From positions 1 through 38,765 of the forward strand of contig CAZCXU010000011.1 of the NCBI GenBank assembly GCA_964502885.1: DNA of 38,765 nucleotides, written 5' to 3'. Origin of the DNA: XYB1-FULL-44-23 sp964502885 (GTDB taxonomy: Bacteria > Patescibacteriota > Microgenomatia > CAZETR01 > Amesbacteraceae). Below are positions 7,120 through 15,111 of the stretch, in pieces (within the stretch, counting starts at the first letter, position 1; each line of letters starts with the position of its first letter). The position numbers were made by a program, and so were the translations under genes. The notes under the pieces were generated by a model. The model worked only from the letters and a program-made list of their open reading frames with translations. It did no database searches and was not told where the DNA came from.

Positions 7120-8643
7120 TCAGTGGGTGACAGGATTGGATAAGGTAAGATGAAAAACGTTTGTGGTGCAGTTTCCCTTTAGGGTGTAGATAGTGGAGTA
7201 ATCAGAGTTTTTCGAGTTGGTAATAGTGGTTTCCTTTTGGATATATTTGTCGAGGCCCGCAGTGTCGTTGAGTTTTGCCACAAAATATAAAGGTCGATCG
7301 GAAGTGAGGCAGTCGACTTTTTCTGCAAAACCATGGTCGAATAACCGAGAGTCAAAATAAGTAACAGTGACGCGCGGGTCTTTGCGAAAATAGGCCCAGA
7401 TACCTGATTCCGGGTTGAAAGAGTGAACCGCTATACCTACATAAATGGGCGTTTTTTTTGCCTTTGTCCGCAAATAATTAACTATAGAATTGACTTGATA
7501 ACCTGTATCAAATCCGGTTATGTAGCCGTCAGTGTATGAGTAGCGAGTAATACGGGATTGGAGTCGGAAAAAGGTTTCCGGGTGAAAAATCAGCAGAGAG
7601 GAGAAAATGCCGGGAAAGATCAGAAGGGGGAGGAGTAATTTTGGTTTTGAATGAATGGCGAATCCAATGGGGATTGTGCAGAGGGGTAAAAGTGGAGTGA
7701 GGTAGCGAAAAATCATGAAATTCATGAAGCGTTGAGTCAGGGTGAAAAATAGCAAGGGAACTACAATCCAAATGAGCAGAGGATAAAAATAATAGTGTTT
7801 GTGGCGGGCAAGTAAGATTAGGCCAAATAGACACAGAAAAAAGACCGGGGGGGTAAAGTGGACAAATATGAGCTCGAAGTTGCCAATGAAATTGGTCATC
7901 CATTGAGAGATGGGGAGTGCTGCCAATTCTGAAAGCGTAAAAGTCCAGCGGGCGTTTGTGTGTAGGGTGGTCCAATATTGTGATTGAAAAAGGAGAGGGA
8001 GATTGAGGAATAGGAATGCCAATAAAGAGTAGATTGAAAAAGTGATTATTTTGACTGGCAGACTGCGTCTGGTTTTAAAGTAGTACAGACTTGCCGCGAT
8101 TGAAGCAAGTACAGAGAGGAGTGCGGAGTTTTTGATGAAAAATCCGATACCCAGAATGCAGCCCAGTGTCAGAGCGGTGAGGAGCTTTGGCCGGAGGTGA
8201 AGTTTGGTGAGGTAATAAAATGACCAAACAGCAGCAGCGGTTACGGCTGATTCCATGAGAGCCTGGCGGTCAAAGAACACAAAAAACGGGATAGAGATGT
8301 AGGCCAGACAAGAGTAAATGGCGGTTTTTTTGTCAAAATACGATATACAAATGTGCCAAATACCCCAAAGAGTGATCAGTCCTGTGATTGCTGAGAATAT
8401 TCGACTTCCAAAGAGAGGATCGGAAAAAAGTGTCTGACCTATGCCAAAAAACCACATGAGAAATGGTTGTTTTGCGTCGTGGAGAGAATGAAACCATTGG
8501 CCATAATGAATAGCGCGCCAGCCCCATTCCATATAAAGGGCTTCATCAGAAAAAACGGGGAGCAAAGACAGATTTATTAGGCGGGTGGTGGCGAAAACCA
8601 GAACAAGAATGAGCAGGGGGCGGGTATTGAGGTAAGTAATCAT
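7120..8643 (-). CDS. Polytopic membrane glycosyltransferase (GT39/ArnT-like)
   Basis: A 507-residue membrane protein with about ten or more hydrophobic segments, resembling the PMT/ArnT family that transfers a sugar from a lipid-phosphate donor on the outer face of the membrane. The first extracytoplasmic loop carries FSDEALYMEWG (D33, E34) followed by DAKQP (56-60), matching the acidic and DxKP motifs of the family. The C-terminal 100 residues are soluble. I start it at the ATG at 8643 because a TTG at 8658 would overlap a GATAAT -10-like hexamer (8663-8658). Its stop lies 3 nt from that of the transketolase N-half, and it is divergent from the C-half, so it appears inserted between two genes that are usually adjacent. 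Confidence 0.85.
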   Translation of the reverse strand: MITYLNTRPLLILVLVFATTRLINLSLLPVFSDEALYMEWGWRAIHYGQWFHSLHDAKQPFLMWFFGIGQTLFSDPLFGSRIFSAITGLITLWGIWHICISYFDKKTAIYSCLAYISIPFFVFFDRQALMESAVTAAAVWSFYYLTKLHLRPKLLTALTLGCILGIGFFIKNSALLSVLASIAASLYYFKTRRSLPVKIITFSIYSLLAFLFLNLPLLFQSQYWTTLHTNARWTFTLSELAALPISQWMTNFIGNFELIFVHFTPPVFFLCLFGLILLARHKHYYFYPLLIWIVVPLLFFTLTQRFMNFMIFRYLTPLLPLCTIPIGFAIHSKPKLLLPLLIFPGIFSSLLIFHPETFFRLQSRITRYSYTDGYITGFDTGYQVNSIVNYLRTKAKKTPIYVGIAVHSFNPESGIWAYFRKDPRVTVTYFDSRLFDHGFAEKVDCLTSDRPLYFVAKLNDTAGLDKYIQKETTITNSKNSDYSTIYTLKGNCTTNVFHLTLSNPVTH

Positions 8644-8680
8644 GTACAATATTTTCAATTATCCTAGCGACATACACGCA

Positions 8681-9640
8681 ATGCAATTTAATGAATTGAA
8701 AGCGACCAGAGAGGGGTGGGGGCGGGGATTGGTCGAGTTGGGGAAGATTGACGAACGAGTGGTCGTGCTGACTGCAGATTTGAAAGAAAGTACAAAAGTC
8801 GATGAATTTGCGGAATTGTTTCCGGACAGATTTGTGGAGTGTGGAGTAGCAGAGCAGAACATGATGGGAGTGGCTGCCGGTTTGGCGGCTGCAGGAAAGC
8901 GGCCGTTTTTGGCTTCGTATGCAGTTTTTTCTCCGGGAAGAAACTGGGATCAACTGAGGGTGTCTGTGTGTTATTCAAATTTGCCGGTGGTGATAGGGGG
9001 GGCACATGCCGGTTTGTCAGTGGGCCCGGATGGGGCCACACATCAGGCATTGGAGGATATTGCTATGACACGAAGTTTACCTAATCTGACCGTAGTGGTG
9101 CCATGCGATTATTGGGAGGCAAAAAAAGCGGTAGAGGCAACAACAATTATTGATGGGCCGGTATACATCAGATTGACGCGAGAGAAGTCGGCGGTGATGA
9201 CGGAGGAAACAGATATTTTTGAAATTGGTAGGGTCGGAATAATGGAAAATTATGGATATGACGCGGCGATAGTGGGCTGTGGGCCAGTGCTGGAATTGGC
9301 TAAACAGGCGGCGGAGGAATTGAAAGCAGGTGGAATAAATATTACTGTGGTGAACAATCATACGATTAAACCTCTCGATGAAAAAGGCATATTGGACGTA
9401 GTGGAAAAATGCCAAGCGGTGGTGACGGTGGAGGAACATCAGATTTTCGGGGGGATGGGATCAGCAATTTGTGAACTGCTGGCGCAAAAAATGCCGGTGC
9501 CCGTGGAAATGGTCGGAGTAAAAGATGCGTTTGGGGAAAGCGGGAATGTTACTGAGTTGTGGAATAAATATGGTTTAAGTGTAGAGAAAATTGTGGCGGC
9601 AACGAAGAAGGTATTGGAACGAAAAGCTAGTCGACAATGA
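8681..9640 (+). CDS. Transketolase, C-terminal subunit
   Basis: The pyrimidine-binding and C-terminal half of the split transketolase, 319 residues. It shows ATREGWGRGLVELG, FVECGVAEQNMMGVAAGLAAAGKR-type sequence with the conserved cofactor-activating glutamate, GLSVGPDGATHQALED, YIRLTRE, and a C-terminal HTIKPLDE and VEEHQIFGGMGS domain. An ATG at 8642 in the same frame would add 13 residues, but family proteins begin close to the KATREG motif, so I prefer the ATG at 8681; TATCCT at 8660-8665 is a possible -10 box. The last 14 nt overlap the 3' end of the convergent gene at 9627. Confidence 0.92.
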   Translation: MQFNELKATREGWGRGLVELGKIDERVVVLTADLKESTKVDEFAELFPDRFVECGVAEQNMMGVAAGLAAAGKRPFLASYAVFSPGRNWDQLRVSVCYSNLPVVIGGAHAGLSVGPDGATHQALEDIAMTRSLPNLTVVVPCDYWEAKKAVEATTIIDGPVYIRLTREKSAVMTEETDIFEIGRVGIMENYGYDAAIVGCGPVLELAKQAAEELKAGGINITVVNNHTIKPLDEKGILDVVEKCQAVVTVEEHQIFGGMGSAICELLAQKMPVPVEMVGVKDAFGESGNVTELWNKYGLSVEKIVAATKKVLERKASRQ

Positions 9641-10061
9641 TTTTGGGCGTGTTGGAATTGGCCTGATTCAGACAAGCTGTAAATTCAGGATTGTGAGTCC
9701 AGCCACATTGACCATTTGGCTGCACTTCGCAGGTGGAGAGTTTGTAGCAGGCGTACTCCTCTTTCCATTCGCAGGTGGTTGAGGTGCCAGCTCGCAGTTC
9801 TATGGGAGTCTCAATACACAGTTGTCCTGAACAACCACTTGTCCAACAGCTTTTGCTAGTGGGTGAGGGGTTTTTGGGATTGTCTTTGGGAGGAATTGCG
9901 GGTTTGGTGTTTGAAGGCGGATAGTGCAGATATGGGGGAGTGGTGGTCGGAGTGGGGCGAACATACTTCAAAATTACGGGTATCAGACCCATGATGATAA
10001 AAAAGGATGCGGTAAGTACGCCTACAAGAATAATTTTCGTGTCTGTGCGGGGCCGATCCAT
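9627..10061 (-). CDS. Surface-anchored eight-cysteine protein
   Basis: A 144-residue protein with an N-terminal membrane segment (residues 10-32), a proline/threonine-rich linker (34-70) and a compact cysteine-rich domain: CWTSGCSGQLC, then TTCEW, YACYKLSTCE, GQCGW and a last Cys near the end. The spacing resembles the eight-cysteine-cluster domain found in CPR and archaeal surface proteins; the name is from memory. It probably sits outside the membrane held by disulfides. Its 3' end overlaps the transketolase C-half by 14 nt. Upstream on this strand is a TATAAT about 20 nt from the ATG. Confidence 0.75.
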   Translation of the reverse strand: MDRPRTDTKIILVGVLTASFFIIMGLIPVILKYVRPTPTTTPPYLHYPPSNTKPAIPPKDNPKNPSPTSKSCWTSGCSGQLCIETPIELRAGTSTTCEWKEEYACYKLSTCEVQPNGQCGWTHNPEFTACLNQANSNTPKIIVD

Positions 10062-10127
10062 AGATGTGAGACTTTATATTTATTATAGAGCATTGTATAA
10101 ATGTGGCTGAAGAAAGGCGGTGAGATT

Positions 10128-10373
10128 ATGGCAGTCAAAAAGAAAACTACTATTGAGAAAGCGGAAATTTATCAGGAAAAACCAATGGTATCTACTGTGG
10201 GTAATAAAACGATGACAGTAGCCATGGTCCTGTTGCTTTTGGGTGGTATTGCCCACATGTTGCCCGAGCAAATGGCGCCAGTTTTGAAATGGTCGCTTTA
10301 CGGAGTGTCTTTTCAGCTCGTGGTAGGCGTTTTGTCAGTAATACTGGCATTGAACTATCTACTTGAGGAATAG
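10128..10373 (+). CDS. Small two-segment membrane protein
   Basis: Unknown function. From the ATG at 10128 the protein has 81 residues, with a basic N-terminus (MAVKKKTTIEK) followed by two hydrophobic segments (about 32-46 and 58-76). An earlier in-frame ATG at 10101 would add nine residues. I prefer 10128 because GGCGGTGAG just upstream is one of the few Shine-Dalgarno-like sequences in the window. It is divergent from the eight-cysteine protein and 24 nt before the HAD gene. Confidence 0.65.
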   Translation: MAVKKKTTIEKAEIYQEKPMVSTVGNKTMTVAMVLLLLGGIAHMLPEQMAPVLKWSLYGVSFQLVVGVLSVILALNYLLEE

Positions 10374-10397
10374 CTTATCTGCGATATACTCCGGAAT

Positions 10398-11036
10398 ATG
10401 CGTGAGAATAAGATTCTGCTCTTGGACGTGGATGGAGTTCTGGCAGCTTCGGATGTGCCGGTGGTTGCCGAAGTAAACAAGAGATATGGAACGAAATTGA
10501 GGCCTGAGAATATCAATGGATGGAATTGGGTGCAGGAGCAGATAAGTGAAAAAACCGGAGATTCCAGAGCGGGTGAGTTGGCCCTTGGAATATGGTATGA
10601 GCCTGAGGTGCTGTATCGGGCTGAACCTATCGATGGGGCACAAGCCGTGGTGCGAGAATTGACAGAGCGAGGGTGGAAAGCCTGGGTGGCAACTTCGCGA
10701 AAGCCGAACTGCGAAGAAAGTACGCGGGAGTGGCTTCAACTGTATTTCCCGGGGGTTATTGCTGGAGTGTGCGTAAGGATAGCGGAGTGTGAGAGGTGGA
10801 TAAATTCGTGGCAAATAAAACTGATGGCGGCAGCTCTTTTGGAAGCCCGGGAATATGTGGAGGATGATGTGCATACGGTGACTGGTGTCAGGAATAACTG
10901 GCCAGTGGGTTTGCCCGTGCCACGGATTCATATGCCAGACCGAGGCTGGAATAGAAATGCGGATGATCCGGAAGTTGAGAAATTGAGAGTGTTGGGGGGT
11001 TGGCTGGAAATCAGGCAGAGAATATTGGCAGGGTAA
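10398..11036 (+). CDS. HAD-superfamily phosphatase, 5'-nucleotidase-like
   Basis: A 212-residue HAD hydrolase. The nucleophile motif is LLDVDGVL (D10, D12), motif II is VATSRK in the mid-90s, and motif III/IV is the lysine in WQIKLMAAA followed by EYVEDD. The pattern and size recall the 5'(3')-deoxyribonucleotidase branch, which dephosphorylates nucleotides, but the substrate cannot be fixed from sequence. TATACT at 10385-10390 lies 7 nt before the ATG, so the mRNA is probably leaderless. The aldolase gene follows after 17 nt with its own -10 box. Confidence 0.75.
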   Translation: MRENKILLLDVDGVLAASDVPVVAEVNKRYGTKLRPENINGWNWVQEQISEKTGDSRAGELALGIWYEPEVLYRAEPIDGAQAVVRELTERGWKAWVATSRKPNCEESTREWLQLYFPGVIAGVCVRIAECERWINSWQIKLMAAALLEAREYVEDDVHTVTGVRNNWPVGLPVPRIHMPDRGWNRNADDPEVEKLRVLGGWLEIRQRILAG

Positions 11037-11041
11037 TTTGC

Positions 11042-11047
11042 TATACT
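11042..11047 (+). promoter_or_regulatory. -10 box of the aldolase gene
   Basis: TATACT ends 6 nt before the ATG at 11054. It lies just after the HAD stop codon and decides the start: an in-frame ATG at 11000 lies inside the HAD gene and would add 18 unrelated residues. Confidence 0.5.
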
Positions 11048-11053
11048 GGTCCC

Positions 11054-11809
11054 ATGGTGGGACTAGAGAAGTTAATGAAGAATGACAAGGTGTTTTTATT
11101 GGCTTATGACCAAGGATTTGAGCATGGACCAACAGATTTTGATTTACGGAATGTGGATCCGCAGTTTATTTTTGATATAGCTGAACAATCTGGGGTATTT
11201 ACATGTGTGGCGGTGCAAAAGGGAATTGCTGAAAAATACTATAAAAAAGGAGAACATAACACTCCGCTGGTAGTGAAACTGAATGGTAAGACAGCGTATC
11301 ACAAGGGTGAAGAGCAGATTTCGCGACAGAATTGCAGCGTTTCGGAGGCTATCAGGTTGGGCGCTTCAGGCGTGGGTTATACGATTTATGTGGGTGGGGA
11401 GAGAGAACCGGAGTCGTTTGCGGAATTTGGAAAGATTCAGGAAGAGGCGCATGCTGCAGGGTTGCCGGTGATTTTGTGGGCATATCCAAGGGGGGCGCAT
11501 ATTGGAGAAGCGGAACATTCAGTGGAGAACTTGGCTTATGCAGCAAGATTGGCCTTGGAGTTGGGGGCTGATATGGTGAAAGTGGCGTATACGGGGTCAG
11601 TGGAATCAATGAAGTGGGTGGTGAAGTCCGCTGGAAAAGTTAAGGTTCTTGCGGTGGGGGGATCAAAGACTGATGAGCAGACGGTGATTGCTAGGACAAA
11701 AGAGATTTTGGAGGCAGGGGCGAGCGGGTGGGCAATGGGGAGAAATATCTGGCAGGCGGAAAATCCAGTTGAAGTGGCGAAAAAAATCGGCAGCGTTTTG
11801 TTTGGCTGA
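11054..11809 (+). CDS. Class I fructose-bisphosphate aldolase, DhnA/archaeal type
   Basis: Cleaves or condenses fructose 1,6-bisphosphate with two triose phosphates by a Schiff base. The 251-residue protein has LAYDQGFEHGP (16-26), YPRG, and the lysine in ADMVKVAYTG (K176), which fits the Schiff-base residue of the DhnA family. VLAVGGSK and GWAMGRNIWQ form the phosphate-binding loops at the end of the barrel. This is the archaeal-type aldolase, not the zinc-dependent class II enzyme common in bacteria. It feeds TIM, GAPDH and PGK encoded upstream. Confidence 0.92.
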   Translation: MVGLEKLMKNDKVFLLAYDQGFEHGPTDFDLRNVDPQFIFDIAEQSGVFTCVAVQKGIAEKYYKKGEHNTPLVVKLNGKTAYHKGEEQISRQNCSVSEAIRLGASGVGYTIYVGGEREPESFAEFGKIQEEAHAAGLPVILWAYPRGAHIGEAEHSVENLAYAARLALELGADMVKVAYTGSVESMKWVVKSAGKVKVLAVGGSKTDEQTVIARTKEILEAGASGWAMGRNIWQAENPVEVAKKIGSVLFG

Positions 11810-11815
11810 GCACTT

Positions 11816-12097
11816 ATGCATATTGCCAGTAAATTGAATATCGGAAAGGCGGGGAGGTATTGGAGAAAGTTGGTGGTGCGATTGGGTTTAATGGTGGCGG
11901 CGGCAGCGATCTTGATCTGGCTGGCTTTTTATTATCTGATTGAAGTTGAAGCACGAGGATTTAAGTGCCGAGAGGGAAGTTGCAGTACCGTAAATGGAGT
12001 AAGTTTTTGTGTGGATTATGATTCTTGTGATGAGCAGAAGGCGGATTTTAAAAGGACTCAGTGGAGTAAGTATTTTTCCCAGCTGAGAATTTGGTAA
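11816..12097 (+). CDS. Small membrane protein with four cysteines
   Basis: A 93-residue protein of unknown function. A basic N-terminus is followed by one hydrophobic segment (about 25-42), then a short, probably external, domain with four cysteines in the pattern CREGSC, FC, SC that could form two disulfides. It sits 6 nt after the aldolase stop and 9 nt before the PfkB kinase gene, so it may be in the same transcript, though both neighbours are cytosolic enzymes. Confidence 0.65.
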   Translation: MHIASKLNIGKAGRYWRKLVVRLGLMVAAAAILIWLAFYYLIEVEARGFKCREGSCSTVNGVSFCVDYDSCDEQKADFKRTQWSKYFSQLRIW

Positions 12098-12100
12098 GAT
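12095..12100 (+). promoter_or_regulatory. Extended -10 box of the PfkB gene
   Basis: TAAGAT preceded by TGG (12092-12094) forms an extended -10 element overlapping the stop codon of the upstream gene. It ends 6 nt before the ATG at 12107, predicting a leaderless mRNA. Confidence 0.5.
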
Positions 12101-12106
12101 GGAGAA

Positions 12107-13090
12107 ATGAAATATGATGTATTGAGCTTGGGCCCGGCACGGATGGATATTTTTGTGCAGCTGCCGGAAGACGAAGTGAACGAGGTGTGCAGTGTGGATA
12201 AAAAACGATGCATGATCGAGCTGGGTTTTGGAGAAAAGATTGCAGTAAAGGGGATGGAGTTTGCCATAGGGGGAAATGCGGGGAACAATGCGGTTGGTTT
12301 GAGTAGAATGGGGCTAAAGGCGGCCATTATAGGGGCTGTGGGTGATGGCTGGTCAGATCAAAGAGTGTTGGAAATTTTGAAAAACGAAGGGGTGGAGACA
12401 AAGTATATGGAAATTAAACAGGGGCAAAAAGGATTTGGTGTGGTGATTAATTACCAGGGGGAGAGGACCATTTTGTCTTATTATTCCCACTCGTTGTGCT
12501 GTTGGCCGGAAGATACGACTCTGGATGCTTCGTGGGTGTACATCACTTCGATGGGGGAGGGGTATGAAGATTTTTACAAACAAGCAGTGGATTGGGCTAA
12601 ACAAAAGGGCGCACGAATAGCTTTCAATCCTGGTACACGGCAACTAAAGGCGGGGTTTGAGCATTTGCGTTACGCTTACGAGCTATCTGAAGTGCTATTT
12701 GTAAACAAGGAAGAGGGGGAGCTTTTGTTGGGTAAGGAACCAGGAGTGGAGATAAAAAGTTTGCTTACTGACTTGCGAGCCATTGGTTCTAAAGTGGTGG
12801 TAGTGACTGACGGGCCTGCGGGTACATATTTGTACGATGGACAAAAATATCTGCATATGCCAATTGTTCCCGCTGAGGTCGTGGAGAGAACGGGAGCAGG
12901 AGACGCTTTTGGATCAGGATTTTTATCGGCTTATATTGCCGGCAAATCAGTGGAGGAATCATTGCGATATGGAACGGTTAACTCGGCTTCAGTTCTTGGG
13001 TTTATTGGTCCACAGGCCGGACTACTGAATAAACAAGGAATGGATGAGTGGATCAAGCGGTCTGAAAACGTGGTGCCTGTGGAGATCTGA
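12107..13090 (+). CDS. PfkB-family carbohydrate kinase
   Basis: A ribokinase-fold sugar kinase of 327 residues. The N-terminal GGNAGNNAVGLSRMG motif (signature 1) and the C-terminal ERTGAGDAFGSGF motif with catalytic Asp266 (signature 2) are both intact. The family phosphorylates sugars, sugar phosphates or nucleosides with ATP, and the substrate is not fixed by these motifs. No classical phosphofructokinase is encoded in this window, so a role with fructose 6-phosphate or ribose is conceivable but only inference. The neighbouring aldolase and dehydrogenase genes favour sugar metabolism. Confidence 0.87.
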   Translation: MKYDVLSLGPARMDIFVQLPEDEVNEVCSVDKKRCMIELGFGEKIAVKGMEFAIGGNAGNNAVGLSRMGLKAAIIGAVGDGWSDQRVLEILKNEGVETKYMEIKQGQKGFGVVINYQGERTILSYYSHSLCCWPEDTTLDASWVYITSMGEGYEDFYKQAVDWAKQKGARIAFNPGTRQLKAGFEHLRYAYELSEVLFVNKEEGELLLGKEPGVEIKSLLTDLRAIGSKVVVVTDGPAGTYLYDGQKYLHMPIVPAEVVERTGAGDAFGSGFLSAYIAGKSVEESLRYGTVNSASVLGFIGPQAGLLNKQGMDEWIKRSENVVPVEI

Positions 13091-13115
13091 CATTTTTTTG
13101 TGATACCATGTTTGT

Positions 13116-14084
13116 ATGGCGAAAGTTTTTGTAACCAGGAGAGTGCCGTTTTTTGAAGAAGTCTCTCAGTTATTAAAAGAAGCGGGACATGAAGTAGTTT
13201 TGTTTGGGAAAAATCGACCAATGAGCCGTATGGAGCTGGGAGAAGAGATCGAAAAGGGTTATGACGGAATTTTGACTCTTTTGAACGACAAGATAGACGA
13301 GGAACTGCTGGCACATGACAAGAATGGACAATTAAAGGTGATTGCCAACTATACGGTCGGATATGACAACATTGATGTGGCGGCATGTACAAAACGAAAT
13401 ATCAAAGTGAGCAATGCGCCTTCAGACGAAGTAAATGAGAGCGTGGCAGAATTTACCTGGGCGTTGATTTTGACAATGACAAGGCGGATCAATGAGGCGG
13501 CAGAATTTATGCATAACGCGGCATATAAGGGGTGGGATCCGGAGGTGTTTTTGGGGAGTTGGGTGGCAGGTAAGACGCTGGGTTTGGTGGGGATGGGAAG
13601 AATTGGGGGAATGGTAGCAAAAAGAGCAGCCAGCTTTGGGGTGAAAGTAATTTATTACAACAGAAAGCCTTTGGATGGGGTGGAATATGAATATAAAAAC
13701 AACCTGGACGAACTAATTGCGCAGTCTGATTATGTGAGCTTGCATGTCCCCTTGACAGCTGAGACGACACACCTGATTAATAAGCGAAATCTGGATAAAT
13801 TTAAGAAATCTGCATTTTTGATTAATACGGCCAGGGGCCCTGTTGTAGATGAGGTAGAGGTTGTAGAGGCGTTGAGGGCCGGATTTTTGGCCGGATATGC
13901 TGCCGATGTATTTGAGAATGAGCCTGATCCACACCCTGAGCTGATACAGATGGAAAACGTTGTCTTGACGCCACATATTGCATCAGCGACGGTGGAGGCA
14001 AGGAGGGCGATGTTGAAAGTTGCGATAAACAACCTTCTTGCAGGGCTGTCGGGACAGCAACTTCCCAATCTGGTGGAAAAGTAG
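13116..14084 (+). CDS. D-2-hydroxyacid dehydrogenase (glyoxylate/hydroxypyruvate reductase-like)
   Basis: NAD(P)-dependent reduction of a 2-oxoacid such as glyoxylate, hydroxypyruvate or a related acid. The 322-residue protein has the GMGRIG nucleotide loop (159-164) and the full catalytic triad: Arg240 in NTARGP, Glu269 in FENEPDPHPEL and His287 in LTPHIAS. The family is most like D-glycerate dehydrogenases, which would connect to 3-carbon intermediates of the neighbouring glycolytic genes. A TACCAT hexamer at 13104-13109 lies 6 nt before the ATG. Confidence 0.9.
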   Translation: MAKVFVTRRVPFFEEVSQLLKEAGHEVVLFGKNRPMSRMELGEEIEKGYDGILTLLNDKIDEELLAHDKNGQLKVIANYTVGYDNIDVAACTKRNIKVSNAPSDEVNESVAEFTWALILTMTRRINEAAEFMHNAAYKGWDPEVFLGSWVAGKTLGLVGMGRIGGMVAKRAASFGVKVIYYNRKPLDGVEYEYKNNLDELIAQSDYVSLHVPLTAETTHLINKRNLDKFKKSAFLINTARGPVVDEVEVVEALRAGFLAGYAADVFENEPDPHPELIQMENVVLTPHIASATVEARRAMLKVAINNLLAGLSGQQLPNLVEK

Positions 14085-14102
14085 AGTGAATTTTTTCTTT
14101 GG

Positions 14103-14108
14103 TACAAT
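14103..14108 (+). promoter_or_regulatory. Extended -10 box of the beta-lactamase-fold gene
   Basis: TACAAT preceded by TGG ends 7 nt before the ATG at 14116. It argues against the in-frame ATG at 14038 inside the upstream gene. Confidence 0.5.
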
Positions 14109-14115
14109 TGTGGAA

Positions 14116-15099
14116 ATGAAAGCGGTGGTTGAAAAAACATCGGTGAACAGGAAGCTCATCTTGTGGGTGTTTGTGCTGACGGGAATTTTTTCCGGGTTCG
14201 TGTGGTGGCGGGGAAGAGTTATAAAGGAGACGCCTCCGGAAATTTTGGATAATCCTATGAGCGGGGTGACGCCAACCCAGACTATAGTCAAAAATGGTGT
14301 GGACAATTGGGGGCAGGTCGAGGAAGCGAATTTGATGGAGCAGATTTCCAGAGAGACAGCGACTCAATCGGGAAGATATGCGGTGTATGTATATAGACTC
14401 GATGACAAGTATGGATATGGATTGAATGAGGACGAACGAATGCCTGCGGCATCGATAATGAAGATTCCGGCAATGCTTACAGTAATGAGCGAGATTGATA
14501 GGGGCGGTCTGGAATTAACAGATAAATATGTTTTGGATGAGGCGGACAGGGCTACCGGGTCCGGACCACTGCAGTTTAGGGAAGCAGGGACCAGTTATAC
14601 GATTGATGTGCTTTTGAACTATCTGGGAAAGAATTCGGATAATACGGCTTGGGTGATGTTTAATCGCAGGCTGGGGAAAGCAAAGATTCGCGAGATGATG
14701 AAAACAATGAAGCTGGAGAATAGTTCGTATGATGATCTGGTTGTGTCGGCAAGAGATGCAGCGAAAATGTTTGAGTATATTGATGATGGTTTAGTGGGCG
14801 GTGAGGCGGGTCGGGAAAAGATATTCGGGTATCTGATAGACAGCATTTATGAAGATCGGATTCCGGCGGCATTTACAGATGAAGATCGAGTGAAAATTAT
14901 TCATAAGGTGGGAACCGATGCTGGGGTGTGGGCCGATGTGGGAATAGTGGAATGTGAATCTGGAACAAACTGTGGGGTTGGGCCATTTGTGGTGGCGGTT
15001 TTGAATCAGGATGTAAAAAGATCCGAGGCTTTGACAATGGTGCCTAGTATTGTGAGAAGAATTTGGAATTTTGAGGTAAACAGGGCAAAAAAAAGGTAA
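14116..15099 (+). CDS. Membrane-anchored beta-lactamase-fold serine hydrolase
   Basis: A 327-residue protein with an N-terminal membrane segment (14-31) and a class A beta-lactamase/penicillin-binding fold outside. The active-site motifs are SIMK (S113, K116), SDN (174-176) and KVG (264-266, in place of KTG). The omega-loop ExxLN motif that supplies the deacylating glutamate of true class A enzymes is not visible between SDN and KVG. Family knowledge therefore suggests a cell-wall peptidase or esterase more than antibiotic resistance. It sits just before a GT4 glycosyltransferase, suggesting an envelope role. Confidence 0.82.
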   Translation: MKAVVEKTSVNRKLILWVFVLTGIFSGFVWWRGRVIKETPPEILDNPMSGVTPTQTIVKNGVDNWGQVEEANLMEQISRETATQSGRYAVYVYRLDDKYGYGLNEDERMPAASIMKIPAMLTVMSEIDRGGLELTDKYVLDEADRATGSGPLQFREAGTSYTIDVLLNYLGKNSDNTAWVMFNRRLGKAKIREMMKTMKLENSSYDDLVVSARDAAKMFEYIDDGLVGGEAGREKIFGYLIDSIYEDRIPAAFTDEDRVKIIHKVGTDAGVWADVGIVECESGTNCGVGPFVVAVLNQDVKRSEALTMVPSIVRRIWNFEVNRAKKR

Positions 15100-15102
15100 A
15101 AT
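15097..15102 (+). promoter_or_regulatory. -10 box of the GT4 gene
   Basis: TAAAAT ends 9 nt before the ATG at 15112, overlapping the end of the upstream gene. Confidence 0.4.
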
Positions 15103-15111
15103 AGCGGGTGT

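Noticed and set aside
13822..14367. 181-codon minus-strand ORF
   Set aside because: It is antisense to the hydroxyacid dehydrogenase and beta-lactamase-fold genes, both of which have intact catalytic motifs.
14116..15099. Antibiotic-resistance beta-lactamase
   Set aside because: The omega-loop glutamate motif is not found and the protein is membrane-anchored beside envelope genes, so resistance is not supported.
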